Shown here: positions 1 to 10,814 of the stretch, in pieces | Position numbering within the stretch: the stretch's first letter is position 1 | Layout of the letters: every line of letters begins with the position of its first letter | Source of the DNA: Camellia lanceoleosa | Taxonomy: Eukaryota; Streptophyta; Magnoliopsida; Ericales; Theaceae | DNA length: 64,000 nt | Reading direction: 5' to 3' | NCBI GenBank assembly: GCA_025200525.1 | Contig: CM045760.1 | Coordinates: 43,667,932-43,731,931, forward strand | The notes under the pieces: model-generated | Told to the model about the DNA's origin: nothing | Databases searched by the model: none | What the model saw: only the letters and a program-made list of their open reading frames with translations | Position numbers and translations under genes: made by a program

Positions 1-564
1 ATGGGCAATAAAGAAGAGTTTGCTGCTAGGTCAAATGAAAGGGGCCTACTAGGGGCCCGAGGAGGCAACTAATGTGATGGGCCTTGAGAGGCACTTGAAT
101 AGGAACAGATGTTGAACTAGCAAACATGACGCACATGTAACTTATGATGTGGTACTGAACAGTGATATATGAAAGAGTGTGCCATGGGCGCGGCTTATGA
201 AAGGGTGCGCCAGGGGACAGCTTGGATCGTTTTCATGGTGTATCACCATGTTGAGCATAATATAGAGATACTACCCCCTTCAAACTCAAATAGGTTTTAA
301 GATAGAAACCAATTTGAGGTTGAAAGGGAGAGAACTAAGAGAGAGTGAGGATGCACAAATAAATAAATAAATTTTGATATGGATTCAGATCTATACTGAA
401 GGAGCAGAAGATTGAGATTTGACACTCGTGGCGGAGATGGTGGTTGATTAGTTGTTGAAGATTGGGATTAACACAGGTTTGTGTTGAAACTCCAATGGGC
501 AATGAAGGTAAGATTGCTAATTGGCTGCCTGTCAATGAACCAGAAAGATAGGCCAGATCTTATA
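1..564. other. possible internal region of the left-edge retroelement
   Basis: If the LTR at 577-805 is real, this would be the start of its internal region read on the minus strand. A 66-codon open frame (335-535, minus) begins soon after the primer site, but it has no zinc knuckle or recognisable gag motif. Positions 1-300 have short open frames on both strands and nothing I can identify. Confidence 0.2.
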
Positions 565-576
565 ATTCTGATACTA
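565..576 (-). promoter_or_regulatory. degenerate tRNA-iMet primer-binding site
   Basis: On the minus strand this reads TAGTATCAGAAT, 9 of 12 matches to the plant retrotransposon primer site TGGTATCAGAGC, which pairs with initiator tRNA-Met. It directly abuts the end of the LTR-like sequence at 577-805, where a primer site should be. It implies a minus-strand element whose internal region would run toward position 1. Confidence 0.4.
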
Positions 577-805
577 TGTTAAAATAATTGTATAGAGAGA
601 GAGAGAAGAGAAAAGAGAAAAAAGAATCTCTATATATTAAATAATGTTGTATATTATATTACTGTATTGAACTATTACAAGAGGTGGCCTATATATAGGA
701 CTTATATAGAGTGTTAATTAAGAAACCCTGAGAATAAAGAAACATATAGAAATATGAAAATCTGACAAATATGAAAAAGTAATATATTCTAGATATACTT
801 TAACA
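577..805 (-). repeat. short LTR-like sequence, minus-strand retroelement
   Basis: A 229 bp segment starts TGTTAAAA and ends TTTAACA, so it has the TG..CA ends and short inverted terminal repeats of an LTR. It contains TATA-rich sequence and a GA-rich stretch. A degenerate Met primer site lies just outside it on the side expected for a minus-strand 5' LTR. No second copy is in the window, so it is either the edge of an element extending left or a fragment. Its size fits a short-LTR copia or TRIM-type element; I infer the class only. Confidence 0.4.
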
Positions 806-2170
806 GAAATATACTATGACTATGCTATAGATCTCCCTTACTCAGTGGATTATCTTGGAGCAAGAGGTAAGAGTTGTTATATTTTGCCGATAAGAATAAT
901 GGAACAATTCTGTTTGTAGAACTAGAAGGTTGTGAGATAGTTCAGTCCATATCCGGTGTGGATGTTAGAGCATTGGGAGGACCTTTGTTTAGGAACAACT
1001 ACCAAGAAGCAGCCAGCTGGCTACCCCTTTCCACTCGACCTTCTTCTATGTGTTTTGAACCCCAAACTCATCCAACACGATGGAGACTTATATTATAGAG
1101 TAAATATTTTAGAACTCCTTAAACTTTGATTTTTTTTTTCCCCTTCATTAAGCTCCTAACTAATTTTTTTTATTCAAATAAGTTATCCAATTTTCTACAT
1201 TGATCCAATAGTTTGTTCATTTTTTTTTCATGAATTGAGATTAATTTTATTAATTTATTTTTGGAGCATTTACATACAAGTCTTAATTTATGAACTTATA
1301 CTCCATTAAGTCTTAACTAAGATGTTTTGGACCTTCAAGTCCCATTAAATTTTTAATAGTCGGAATTGTCCTTTAAACAATCATTGTTCATCATTTATAA
1401 TCATCTATAAATGAACATGATAATTTGACATTTATTTTGATTTTCAAAACTTTAAAACATCAACTTTCAAATTGAAAAAACTAAAAAAAAAAAAGGAAAA
1501 AAATAATTTTTATTTGAAAAAATTGAATTTTTTTTTGTGCAAAATTAAAAATTTTGTGCCTATAAAGAAGCATGATGATGAAATATTGATGTGCAAAACT
1601 GAAAAAAAAAATGAAAAAATTAATAATGTTTTCAGTTTTAAAACTGGAAAACACTGATAATGTTCTTAATTTTATTAATAATTGAATCAAACTAATAAGT
1701 TGAAGGGCAAAAACGTTTAATCTCATTCTCTGTTTTTTTTTTCCCAGTTAGTGAAACAATTATCTGGAACATTACTATGCAAAATTGATAATGTTCTTAG
1801 TTTTAAAATTTAGAAAAAAACTGATAATATTCTCAGTTTTATTAAATAAGACTTATTGATTCGAAAATTATTAGATAGAACCTGAGCTACCATAACATTT
1901 GTAAATAGAATTTTAAAGTAATTAACTCTTTATTTTTTTTACAAAAAAATTAATTGAAATAATTAGCTCTCAAAATGATCCATAATATCTTATGGGTTAA
2001 TTACACACCAATGGGATTTTAAAAAATATACTATATATTTATAAATAAAAAAAATTATAATTATAATTATTAATTTTTCTTATTAATTTATAACTGTTTT
2101 TCTAAAATTAGATTGATTTGACATTTCTCCATATCTTATCCATCGTTCATATACAAATACTAATCACATG
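806..2170. other. AT-rich intergenic DNA, no recognised gene
   Basis: This stretch holds homopolymer A and T runs and simple AT-rich DNA. One 74-codon ORF (874-1098, plus) has non-random composition and could be a scrap of an exon, but it matches no family I recognise. The lysine/phenylalanine-rich ORFs at 1472-1726 are artefacts of poly-A/T tracts. Confidence 0.4.
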
Positions 2171-3188
2171 ATGGTACATTAGATGGTTTGAACAGCGCAA
2201 TGACAACAGTAAGCAACATGTTCCCTTCAAATTCTGGTAAGGTTTGGCAATTGATTTAATTATTTTTTTTATTCAAACACTTGATTTAATTTTTATTACT
2301 CTTTTGGTCTTAAAATATTTAGTTTCTTTTGAGAATTTAATTTTTTTTAAGTATAATTATTATACTTCAAAATATTAAAAATAATGTCACCTAACTTTTG
2401 ACAAAATATACAAAATAATTATTCCAAGACTTAAATCCATAACCTTAATGTTATTAGGTTAAGATTTTACCATTGATCAAATGATTTAACTTTTCAAAAT
2501 TATCCTTTAATGGTACATCAGATGGTTTGAACAGCGCAAGGACAACAGTCAACAGCAAGTTCCTTTCAAATTCTGGTAAAGTTTGGCAATTGATTTAATT
2601 ATTTTTTTTATTCAAACAAATAGATTTAATTTTTATTACTCTTTCGGTCTTAAAATATTAGTTTCTTTTGAGAATTTAATTTTTTTTAAGTATAATTATT
2701 ATACTTCAAAATATTAAAAACAACGTCACCTAACTTTTAACATAATATATAAAGTAGTTGTCCCAAAATTTAAACCCATAATCTTAAAGTTTTTAAGCTA
2801 AAATTTAACCATTGGTCTAATGATTTAACTTTTCAAAATTATCCTTTAATGGTACATCAGATGGTTTGAACAGTGCAATGACAACAGTCAGCAACATGCT
2901 CCCTTCAAATTCTGGTAAGGTTTGGCAATTGATTTAATTATTATTTTTATTCAAACAATTGATTTAATTTTTATTACTCTTTCGGTCCTAAAATATTAGT
3001 TTCTTTTGAGAATTTAATATTTTTAAGTATAATTATTATACTTCAAAATATTAAAAACGACGCCACCTAATTTTTGGCATAAGGCACAAAATAGTTGTCT
3101 CAAGACTTAAATCCATAACCTTAAAGTTATATTAGGCCAAGATTTTACCATTGATCTAATGGTTTAACTTTTCAAAATTATCCTTTAA
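2171..3188. repeat. 339 bp tandem repeat, three copies
   Basis: Three head-to-tail copies start at 2171, 2510 and 2849, each opening with ATGGTACAT[T/C]AGATGGTTTG and ending near ATCCTTTAA. The spacing is 339 bp both times, so 2171-3188 is three full units. Units differ by scattered substitutions and 1-4 bp indels, so the array is not recent. No open frame persists through a unit. It could be a local triplication of a mobile-element fragment or a short satellite-like array. Confidence 0.85.
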
Positions 3189-3225
3189 AAGTACAATTAT
3201 TATACTTCAAAAATATTAATAATAC

Positions 3226-3370
3226 GTTGTGTTTGGTTGGGAAATTTGCAAAGAGAAATGAAAAAAATAGGTGAAATGTGAACAAAATATATCAATATTT
3301 CACTTAATTTCACACACCTTTTTCCTTTTTCCTTTCAAATTTCTTCTCAAATCCTCCAACTAAACACAAC
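3226..3370. mobile_element. hairpin MITE-like inverted repeat
   Basis: The left arm GTTGTGTTTGGTTGG and right arm CCAACTAAACACAAC are inverted repeats that continue inward with mismatches for about 55 bp, giving a 145 bp fold-back. The GTGTTTGGTTGG core resembles PIF/Harbinger (Tourist-like) termini. No clear target-site duplication was found. There is no coding capacity. Confidence 0.5.
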
Positions 3371-3837
3371 TTTAATGAATTTAAAAGGGTAAAATAGGAA
3401 ATCATGTTATTTTAGTTCTTGATTTTTGAAAAAGAACTAATATTTTGGAACAATGAAAAATAGAATGAGAGATTAATATTTTGGGACAGAGAGTGAATTT
3501 TTTTTTATTTTTTGAATTAAAAAAGGTAATGTGTTGTATAATTGCTAAAGAAATATTTAGGATTGTTTGGGATTTGCATATTTGTGCACTTTTTAACTTG
3601 TTTTTTATATATAAAAAAAAATAGAAATGTGATATGATCTAAATGAGTACACTTAATGCATTCCCAAATATCTTAACTTTTTTCTTTTAAAAAAAGTTTT
3701 ACAAATTTTTTCTACTTTACTAACATGCAAATTAGTATGGAAATTTTGAAATTTAAAACAAAATCCATGACAACGGTAAAATTGGCATGGCTCGTGAATT
3801 AATTTGTTTGTTTGTATAACACTAATTCTGTACTATC
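3371..3837. other. AT-rich spacer
   Basis: Low-complexity AT-rich DNA with no supported gene. A weak inverted pair (GTTTGGGATTTGCAT near 3567 and ATGCATTCCCAAATATC near 3656) may be another very degraded fold-back. Confidence 0.3.
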
Positions 3838-4152
3838 GTGTTACCAATTTGTGACATATGCCACAATTTTTTGTATGTACTAGAGAAGCCAAAGGCAGAG
3901 AAGCCAGAGAAAGAGAAGCCAAAGAAGCCAAAGCAAGAGTGGTGGGAATATATCTTTTCAACTTTGTCAGGCATGGGGGAAGCCATATGGAAGTTCATAA
4001 AGAAAATGTTTGAGCGAATTCACAGTGGTGAAGTCATGAAGCAAATGTTTGAGCAACAATTCAAATGTCTGTTAGTGTCATTTTTCACTTCCATTGTGGC
4101 GATGTTTGGTGTGTTACTGGACCGCCTCGTCAAGCAGGCAACAATGATATGA
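3838..4152 (+). CDS. exon-like ORF, Lys/Pro/Glu-rich then hydrophobic C-terminus, unknown
   Basis: A 104-codon frame ends at TGA 4150. Its first part is a charged EKPKAEKPEKEKPKKPKQ stretch. This is followed by a tryptophan-bearing amphipathic segment (WWEYIFSTLSGMGEAIWKF) and a C-terminal hydrophobic run (CLLVSFFTSIVAMFGVLL) that could be membrane-embedded. A plausible splice acceptor (GTATGTACTAG) lies just before the charged stretch at about 3887, so this may be the last exon of a gene whose upstream part is lost or diverged. I do not recognise the family. The copia element inserted 46 bp after the stop. The biased composition is unlike the surrounding AT-rich DNA, but the call remains tentative. 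Confidence 0.3.
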   Translation: MLPICDICHNFLYVLEKPKAEKPEKEKPKKPKQEWWEYIFSTLSGMGEAIWKFIKKMFERIHSGEVMKQMFEQQFKCLLVSFFTSIVAMFGVLLDRLVKQATMI

Positions 4153-4197
4153 GCATACAAATCATATATAGAGAATTGCAGGCAAACAAAGTGCGTG

Positions 4198-5192
4198 TGT
4201 TGGGATATATCTCTTTATTGGAGTTTGAGACCCAATTGATTTGTTAAAAGAATTCTAATTTTGTTTGGTTTGGGTATAATATACTTTATATATATTATAT
4301 CTAATTTTAAGAGACCTAATTCAGTTTGGTAACAACTAAGGGTTTAATAAAAAAAAATCCTAGATTCGCAATATATACATATATATTGTTTGGTGTGTGC
4401 CGTAGGTGAGCAGCAGCAGTGGCTAATTAATTTTGGTAAAAGTAGGACTTGGGTAATCAATTGTTAAGAATAAAGGATTGGCCGCAAGTTGATTCATATT
4501 TTTTGGTGATATTTTTTGGTGAGATAGTGCCTGTGGAAAAATCAAGGGTAAACTACCAATAGGTCCTACTTTTAAGACTTATTACCCATTAAGTCCTGTT
4601 GATAAATTTATTAAGTGATAAAGATAAATTTATCAGTCTTTTATTTTTATGAATAAATTTATAGTGATAAATTTATCAATCTCTTTGTTTTTATGAATAA
4701 ATTTATAGTGATAAATTTATCAATCTCTTATTTTTATAGTGTTAAATTTATTAGTTAGGACATGTAGGTAAATAAGTCTAGTTAATAGAACCTACACATA
4801 AGTATCCCAAAAATCAATTCAGTGGGTTAATTGGTTAAGGTGTGGATCTTCGGCTAGTTGCTCTGTTTCGGCTGATTTGGGTTGTTATTTTGGATCTTCT
4901 ACAATTCTGGTTTTGAAGATTTTGGTTCATCTATTTGGTGAGGTCTTTCCTCTTGTTTATTTGTGATTATTTGGAATTCACCTAAGGGTGATTTTGTGAG
5001 ACCATTCGTGTCTCGTTTGTAATCGTTTGGAAACTTATTTGGTTGATAATGGAATTGGATTTCGATCCCGTGGACGTACCTTACATTGAGGGACCACGAA
5101 AATTCTTGTGTTGCCTTTGATTTAATTTTTTCACATTAGTTTTTATTCCCATTGATTGATTTAGTTGTGGAAATCATTGATTTTCCCTAATA
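4198..5192 (+). repeat. 5' LTR of the copia element, with a MITE inside
   Basis: It matches the 3' LTR at 9219-9941 along its whole length, except for a 272 bp excess that is exactly a nested MITE and its target duplication. It begins TGTTGGGATATATC and ends CCCTAATA. An AT-rich TATA-like stretch (GGGTATAATATACTTTATAT) near 4274 is conserved in both LTRs and is the likely promoter. Confidence 0.92.
4546..4808. mobile_element. Mutator-type MITE inserted in the copia 5' LTR
   Basis: A 263 bp insert begins GGGTAAACTACCAATAGG and ends AGTATCCC, giving imperfect inverted ends (GGGTAAACT against GGGATACTT). It is flanked by a perfect 9 bp duplication AAAAATCAA (4537-4545 and 4809-4817), which is present once in the 3' LTR. 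That supplies the empty site. A 9 bp duplication and GGGTAAA ends are typical of Mutator-like elements. Inside are three or four copies of a ~48 bp unit built on GATAAATTTATC. It is non-coding. Confidence 0.85.
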
Positions 5193-5194
5193 AC

Positions 5195-5206
5195 TGGTAT
5201 CAGAGC
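5195..5206 (+). promoter_or_regulatory. primer-binding site, initiator tRNA-Met
   Basis: TGGTATCAGAGC, complementary to the 3' end of plant initiator tRNA-Met, lies 2 bp after the 5' LTR. This is where minus-strand DNA synthesis would be primed. Confidence 0.92.
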
Positions 5207-5243
5207 TTACGGTTTATTTGGGTTTAATTATTTGTGTAAATCA

Positions 5244-6021
5244 ATGGAGGGGAATGTGGGTCGTATGTCTAGCTTCAATGGAAGCAATTGGGTAATTTGG
5301 AAAACTAAAATGGAGAACCTATTATTTTGTAAAGATTTGTATGGGCCTATTGAGGGTGACAGTGGCAAACCCGAATGTATGAAAGATGATGAGTGGAAGA
5401 GGTTTAATCGAAAAGCCATTGGTGTTATCCGTCAATGGATTGATGACAGTGTGTTTCATCACGTTGCTACTGAATTTTCGGCACATGATTTATGGAAAAA
5501 ATTAGAAGGCCTTTATGATAGGAAATCAGCCACAAATAAAGCTTTTCTGTTTCGTAAGTCGGTTAATTTAAAATATAAAGAGGGCAACCCTATTCCGGAA
5601 CATCTGAATGAAATAAAGAGTATTGTTAACCAACTTGCTTCTATGAAAATTATTTTTGATGCTATTTAGTTCTTTGCCCAAAAGTTGGGAGACTTTGGTT
5701 GTGACAGTTAATGATTCGACACCCGATGGAGTTGTCACAATAGACCAAGTCACTAGTAGCTTGTTGAATGAAGAAACTAGAAGAAAATCAGCGGGTTCCT
5801 CTCATTCGGAAGCATTCGTTGTGATAGGCCGAAGCAAAACAAGGGGAAGGAGTAAGACTCCTCATGGTCGTGATCAAAGCCGTGACAAATCAAAAGATGG
5901 TTATTTTTCAAAGAAAGACATTAAGTGCTATTATTGCCATGAGAAAGGGCACATGAAGCGAGAATGCCGAAAGCTCAAGAACAAGGAGAAAAGGCGTGAC
6001 AAAAGTGTGGATAAGAAGTAA
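5244..6021 (+). pseudogene. copia gag (capsid/nucleocapsid), frameshifted
   Basis: Gag would assemble the virus-like particle and bind element RNA. The start ATG at 5244 is 38 bp after the primer site and opens a typical copia N-terminus (SSFNGSNWVIWKTKMENLL). The capsid-like region runs to about 5660, where a frameshift puts it out of frame (stop at 5667). The downstream part continues in another frame from about 5656 with LPKSWETLVVTVN, a basic stretch, and the zinc knuckle CYYCHEKGHMKREC (CX2CX4HX4C) near 5930. A stop at 6019 then separates it from the protease. Length and order are normal for the family; the frameshift and stops make it a pseudogene. Confidence 0.9.
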
Positions 6022-6051
6022 GAAAACACAACAGCAGTTACTACCGATGAT

Positions 6052-9000
6052 CTCATGGTCGTTTGTGAAGATGATTGTATCAATTTTGTGGGCCAAGAGA
6101 GCAATTGGGTGATTGATTCTGGTGCTTCTTTTCATGTGACTTCTCAAGTTGATTTCTTCACTACCTACACCAAAGGAGATTATGGTTTTGTTTGAATGGG
6201 TAATGAAGGTTTGTCCAAGATTATTGGCATTGGTGATGTTTGCTTGGAAACAAATTTGAGTTGCAAGTTATTGCTTAAAGATGTGAGGCATGTTCCGACA
6301 TTCGCCTCAATTTGATCTCTACTAGGAAGCTAAATGATGAAGGCTTCAACAACAAATCTGGTAATGGAATATGGAAGCTCACAAAGGGTTCTTTGGTGGT
6401 GACTAAGTGCAAGAAGACTAATACACTTTATTCGATGCAAGGAAAAATTTGTAAAGGTGTTGTCAATGCACTTCAAGATGATACTTCTACCGAATTGTGG
6501 CACATGCGACTTGGCCATATGAGTGAAAAGTGGCTACAGGTTTTGTTCAAAAAAAGAGCTTTTACCTGGTTTGAAAGGTACACATCTTAAAACTTGTATT
6601 CATTATTTGGCGAGTAAACAACATCGAGTTTCTTTTCAGAAAAAATGTTACTTCTAGAAAGAAAATGTTTTGGAGTTGATTCATTCGGATGTTTGTGGTC
6701 CTTTGAAAGTTAGAACACATAGTGGTGTACTTTATTTTGTTACTTTTATTGATGATTATTCAAGGAAAGTTTGGGTTTTTTTACTAAAAACTAAAGATCA
6801 AGTTCTAAAAGTATTTAAGCATTTTCAGGCCATGGTTGAAAGAGAAACAGGGCAAAAATTGAAGTGCATCCGATTAGACAATGACGGTGAATACATTGGG
6901 CCATTTGATGAGTATAGTCGCAGCCAAGGTATTCGGCACCAAAAGACAGTTAAGAAGACTCCTCAACAAAATGGCATTACCGAGAGAATGAACCGCACCA
7001 TTGGGGAAAGAATAAGGTGTTTGCTTTCACAAGCTAAATTGCCAAGATCCTTTTGGGGTGAGGCAATAAAGACAGCGGTTGACATAATCAATTTATCTCC
7101 TTCTTATCCTTTGAATGGTGATGTTCCAGAAAGAGTTTGGACCGGTAAAGATATGTCTTATGAGCACTTGAAAGTGTTTGGTTGTCGAGCTTTTGTTCAC
7201 ATTCCAAAGGATAAGAGGTCTAAGCTTGATAGTAAGTCAAGACAATGTATTTTTCTTGGCTATGGAGGTGATGAATTTGAGTATAGATTATGGGATCCGA
7301 TTGACAAGAAGGTCATTCGAAGCCGTGATGTTGTGTTTCTTGAAGACCAAACAATTTAAGACTCTGGCAAAGGTGATCAACCGGAGCCAAAAACTAGTGA
7401 TCTCATTGACATGGATCCATCTCCTTCATCTTCAATTGATGATGAAAATGGGAGAGATGTGCAGCCATCTATTGAAGAAGTGGAGGATGATACTAATCCT
7501 AATGAAGTTGAGCTAGAAATTGAGGAAGAGCATCCAACTCAAGAACCGCCATCACAACTTGAGTTGAGGAAATCTATAAGGAACCGGCAACCTTCGAAAA
7601 AGTATCCTCCCAATGAATTTGTGTTGATTTCTGATCAAAGGGAGGCCGAGAGCTACCAAGAAGCAATTTAACATGCAAAGAAAGGTGATTGGAAAAAGGC
7701 CATGGAAGAGGAGATGAATTCCTTACTTGAAAATCACACCTATGATTTAGTGAAGTTACCTAAGGGGAGGAAAATTTTGAAAAATAAGTGGATCTTCAAA
7801 TTGAAAAATGATGGCAAGAATCTAAGGTACAAGGCACGTCTTGTTGTGAAAGGCTTTGGGCAAAAGAAATGTATTGATTTTGATGAATTTTTCTCGCCAG
7901 TTATGAAGATGTCTTCTATTCGGGTTGTATTTGGCATGGCTGGAAGTATGAACCTTGAAGTTGAACAACTTGATGTGAAGACCGCATTTCTTCATGGTGA
8001 CCTTGAAGAAAAAATTTACATGGAGCAACTGGAAGGTTTTGTAGAGAAAGGGAAAAAGAAATTTGTTTGCAGATTGAAGAAAAATTTGTATGGTCTCAAG
8101 CAAGCTCCGTGGCAATAGTACAAAAAATTTGACTCTTTCATGATGAATAATGGTTTTTCTAAAACCACTTCAGACCATTGTGTGTTTGTGAAAAATTTCC
8201 CGGATGACAAATTTATTATTCTTTTTCTTTATGTTGATGACATGTTAATTGTGGGTCAATATTCTAGCATGATTAACAGGTTGAAATTGGAGTTGAGCAA
8301 GTCTTTTGCTATGAAAGATTTAGGACCGGCAAAGCAAATACTTAGTATGAAAATTATTCGTGATCGCAAAGAGGAGCTGATTTGGTTGTCTCAAGAAAGC
8401 TACATTGAGAAAGTTCTTAAGAGGTTCAGCATGGATAAAACAAAGCCGGTTGGTTGTCCACTTGCAGGTCACTTCAAGGTTAGTTCGAATCAATGTCCTA
8501 CAAGTGAGAAAGACAAGGAAGAGATGTTGAAAATTCCTTATACTTCAGCAGTTGGTTCTTTGATGTACGCCATGGTTTGTACAAGGCTGGATATTGCTCA
8601 CGCCGTTGGTGTGGTGAGTCTGTTTCTCTCTAATCTGGGTAAAGAACATTGGGCAGCGGTAAAATGGATTTTAAGATATCTTCGAGGGATTTCGAATGTG
8701 TGTTTGTGTTTTGGGAATGGTAAGCCGATGCTTGATGGGTTCACAGATTCTGACATGGCCGACGATATTGATTCTAGGAAATCTACTTTGGGGTATTTGA
8801 TTACTTTTGCAGGGGGGGCTGTGGCATGGCAATCTAAATTACAAAAATGTGTTGCTCTCTCAACTACCGAAGCTGAATTTATTGCTATTACGGAAGCTTG
8901 CAAAGAAGAGTTATGGTTGAAGAAATTTTTGCAAGAGTTGGGTTTAAAACAAGAAAGGTATGTGCTTTATTGTGATAGTCAAAGTACTATTCACTTGAGT

Positions 9001-9201
9001 AAAAATTCTACTTTTCATTTGAGATCAAAACACATTGATGCGAGATACCATTGGATTCGTGATATGTTAGATTCGAAACTGTTACAACTTGAAAATGTTC
9101 ACATGGATGATAATATTTCAGATATGTTGACTAAGACTTTGTCAAGGGACAAACATTTAAAGTGTCGAACTTTGGCGAGTATGGTTGATGTCTCCACCTA
9201 A
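6052..9201 (+). pseudogene. copia pol: protease, integrase, reverse transcriptase, RNase H
   Basis: Protease is marked by WVIDSGASFHVTS near 6106. The pre-integrase zinc region carries LWHMRLGHMS near 6496. The integrase core (6670-7359) has IHSDVCGPL, RLDNDGEY and TPQQNGITERMN, supplying the D, D, E catalytic set. RT (about 7700-8450) has VEQLDVKTAFLHGDLEE and the catalytic box LYVDDMLIV. RNase H (about 8730-9190) has DSDMADD, STTEAEF and YCDSQSTIHL. Stops interrupt near 6194, 6314, 6588, 6658, 7357, 7669 and 8116, and the frame changes between protease and integrase. From 6670 to the end the frame is constant. The product would be a polyprotein; this copy cannot make it. Confidence 0.93.
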
Positions 9202-9204
9202 GTC

Positions 9205-9218
9205 GATAGGGGGAGAAT
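9205..9218 (+). promoter_or_regulatory. polypurine tract
   Basis: GATAGGGGGAGAAT directly precedes the 3' LTR and follows the pol stop by three bases. It is the expected primer for plus-strand synthesis. Confidence 0.85.
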
Positions 9219-9941
9219 TGTTAGGATATATCTCCTTATTGGAGTTTGAGACCCAATTGGTTTGTTAAAAGAATTCTAATTTGATTTGGTTTGGTTTGGG
9301 TATAATATACTTTATATATATATATATTATATCTAATTTTAAGAGACCTAATTCAGTTTGGTAACAACTAGGGGTTTGATAAAAAAAAACCCTAGATTCA
9401 CAATATATACATATATATTGTTTGGTGTGTGCCGTAGGTGAGCAGCAGCAGTGGCTAATTAATTTTGGTAAAAGTAGGACTTGGGTAATCAATTCGGAAG
9501 AATAAAGGATTGGCAACAAGTTGATTCATATTTTTTGGTGAGATAGTGCCTGTGGAAAAATCAATTCAGTGGGTTAATTGGTTAAGGTGTGGATCTTCGG
9601 CTAGTTGCTCTGTTTCGACTGATTTGGATTGTTATTTTGGATCTTCTACAATTCTGGTTTTGAAGATTTTGGTTCAACTATTTGGTGAGGTCTTTCCTCT
9701 TGTTTATTTGTGATTATTTGGAATTCACCTAAGGGTGATTTTGTGAGACCATTCGTGTCTCATTTGTAATTGTTTGGAAACTTATTTAGTTGATAGTGGA
9801 ATCGGATTTTGATCCCGTGGACGTACCTTACATTGAGGGAACCACGTAAAATTCTTGTGTTGCCTTTGATTTAATTTTTCTGCATTAATTTTTATTCCCA
9901 TTGATTGATTTACTTATGGAAATCATTGATTTTCCCTAACA
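9219..9941 (+). repeat. 3' LTR of the copia element
   Basis: A 723 bp LTR begins TGTTAGGATATATC and ends TTTTCCCTAACA. It is collinear with the 5' LTR apart from the nested MITE there, with scattered substitutions and short indels. Confidence 0.92.
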
Positions 9942-10814
9942 TGGACAACATTTTACAAGGTCTAGATTTATTGGAGTTCTCACTTTTCAAAAATCCTAGC
10001 TATTACTTTGTTATCCTTCTTGTTGTTTTTGTTTTTGTTTTATGTTTGATTATGTGTTTAGTTTTAGTATTTCTAAATTTGATGGTGTGTGACGTTAACT
10101 TATAATGCACGTTTGAAAATGATATATATAATAAATTGATACTTATTATATTGTAGATGTTTGAGATTATTTTTTATTTGATGGTAATTTTTTTACATAT
10201 TTTCTTCTTTAGTCAACTTTTTTTTTAATTTTTTTTTTTTAAACTTCTAGATTCACCAATATCCTTATACATTTCAATAAATAGCATACAACACCTATTA
10301 CTCCAAAATTTTCATTTTACACCATGGTATCACAGAATTCGAAATTGTCAAAACAATTCAAATTTGTGTTATTGTAAAATCGCAAGTAAGATCGTATGGG
10401 ACAGTGTAAGATTTACATTTTTACCTCATTTTAATAGAAAATTGAATCTTACAATTCTCGATTCGATCTTACTATTCAATCCACGAGACTTTCTTATCGA
10501 TCTTACGTAAAATTTTGATTTTAACCATCATATAATACAAGATTATTAAATCGAAATCGTAAGTGGGATCTTTTGGATATAAAAAAATACTTTAACAATC
10601 ACAATTCCAAAAACCTTTTTCACAACGTTTGTATAAAAAAATTTAATTAGTAATTTACTAAAACTAATTTAACTTTTGTTTTAGCATACATATCTTATCC
10701 CTTGAACACAATTTCTGATTTAACCCTTACTACTATGATCAATTCTTGAGTTGTTCCGATACATATGACCCATTCTTAGCAATACATTTATGACATGATT
10801 TCATAATCTTCTTT
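9942..10814. other. AT-rich intergenic DNA
   Basis: No supported gene. An ORF across the LTR end (9905-10105) is hydrophobic only because the DNA is GTTTTT-rich. Around 10380-10590 the motifs CGCAAGTAAGATCG and CGTAAGTGGGATC recur in degenerate form, which may mark an old repeat that I cannot classify. Confidence 0.35.

Larger units (their letters stand above)
4198..9941 (+). mobile_element. complete but inactive Ty1/copia retrotransposon
   Basis: The order is 5' LTR, Met-tRNA primer site, gag, protease, integrase, reverse transcriptase, RNase H, polypurine tract and 3' LTR. Integrase before RT places it in Ty1/copia, and the protein style resembles the Tork/Tnt1 group (inference). LTR ends are TGTTAGG..CCTAACA in the 3' copy; the 5' copy has mutated ends. 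Coding is broken by several stops and frameshifts. No 5 bp target-site duplication is visible (GCGTG on the left, TGGAC on the right), so either one flank has changed or the copy arose by recombination between elements. Confidence 0.93.

Noticed and set aside
1472..1726. Lys-rich and Phe-rich opposite ORFs
   Set aside because: Both strands are open because of poly-A/T tracts. The composition is an artefact.
9905..10105. Hydrophobic 66-residue ORF
   Set aside because: It starts inside the copia 3' LTR and owes its hydrophobicity to GTTTTT-rich DNA. There is no other support.
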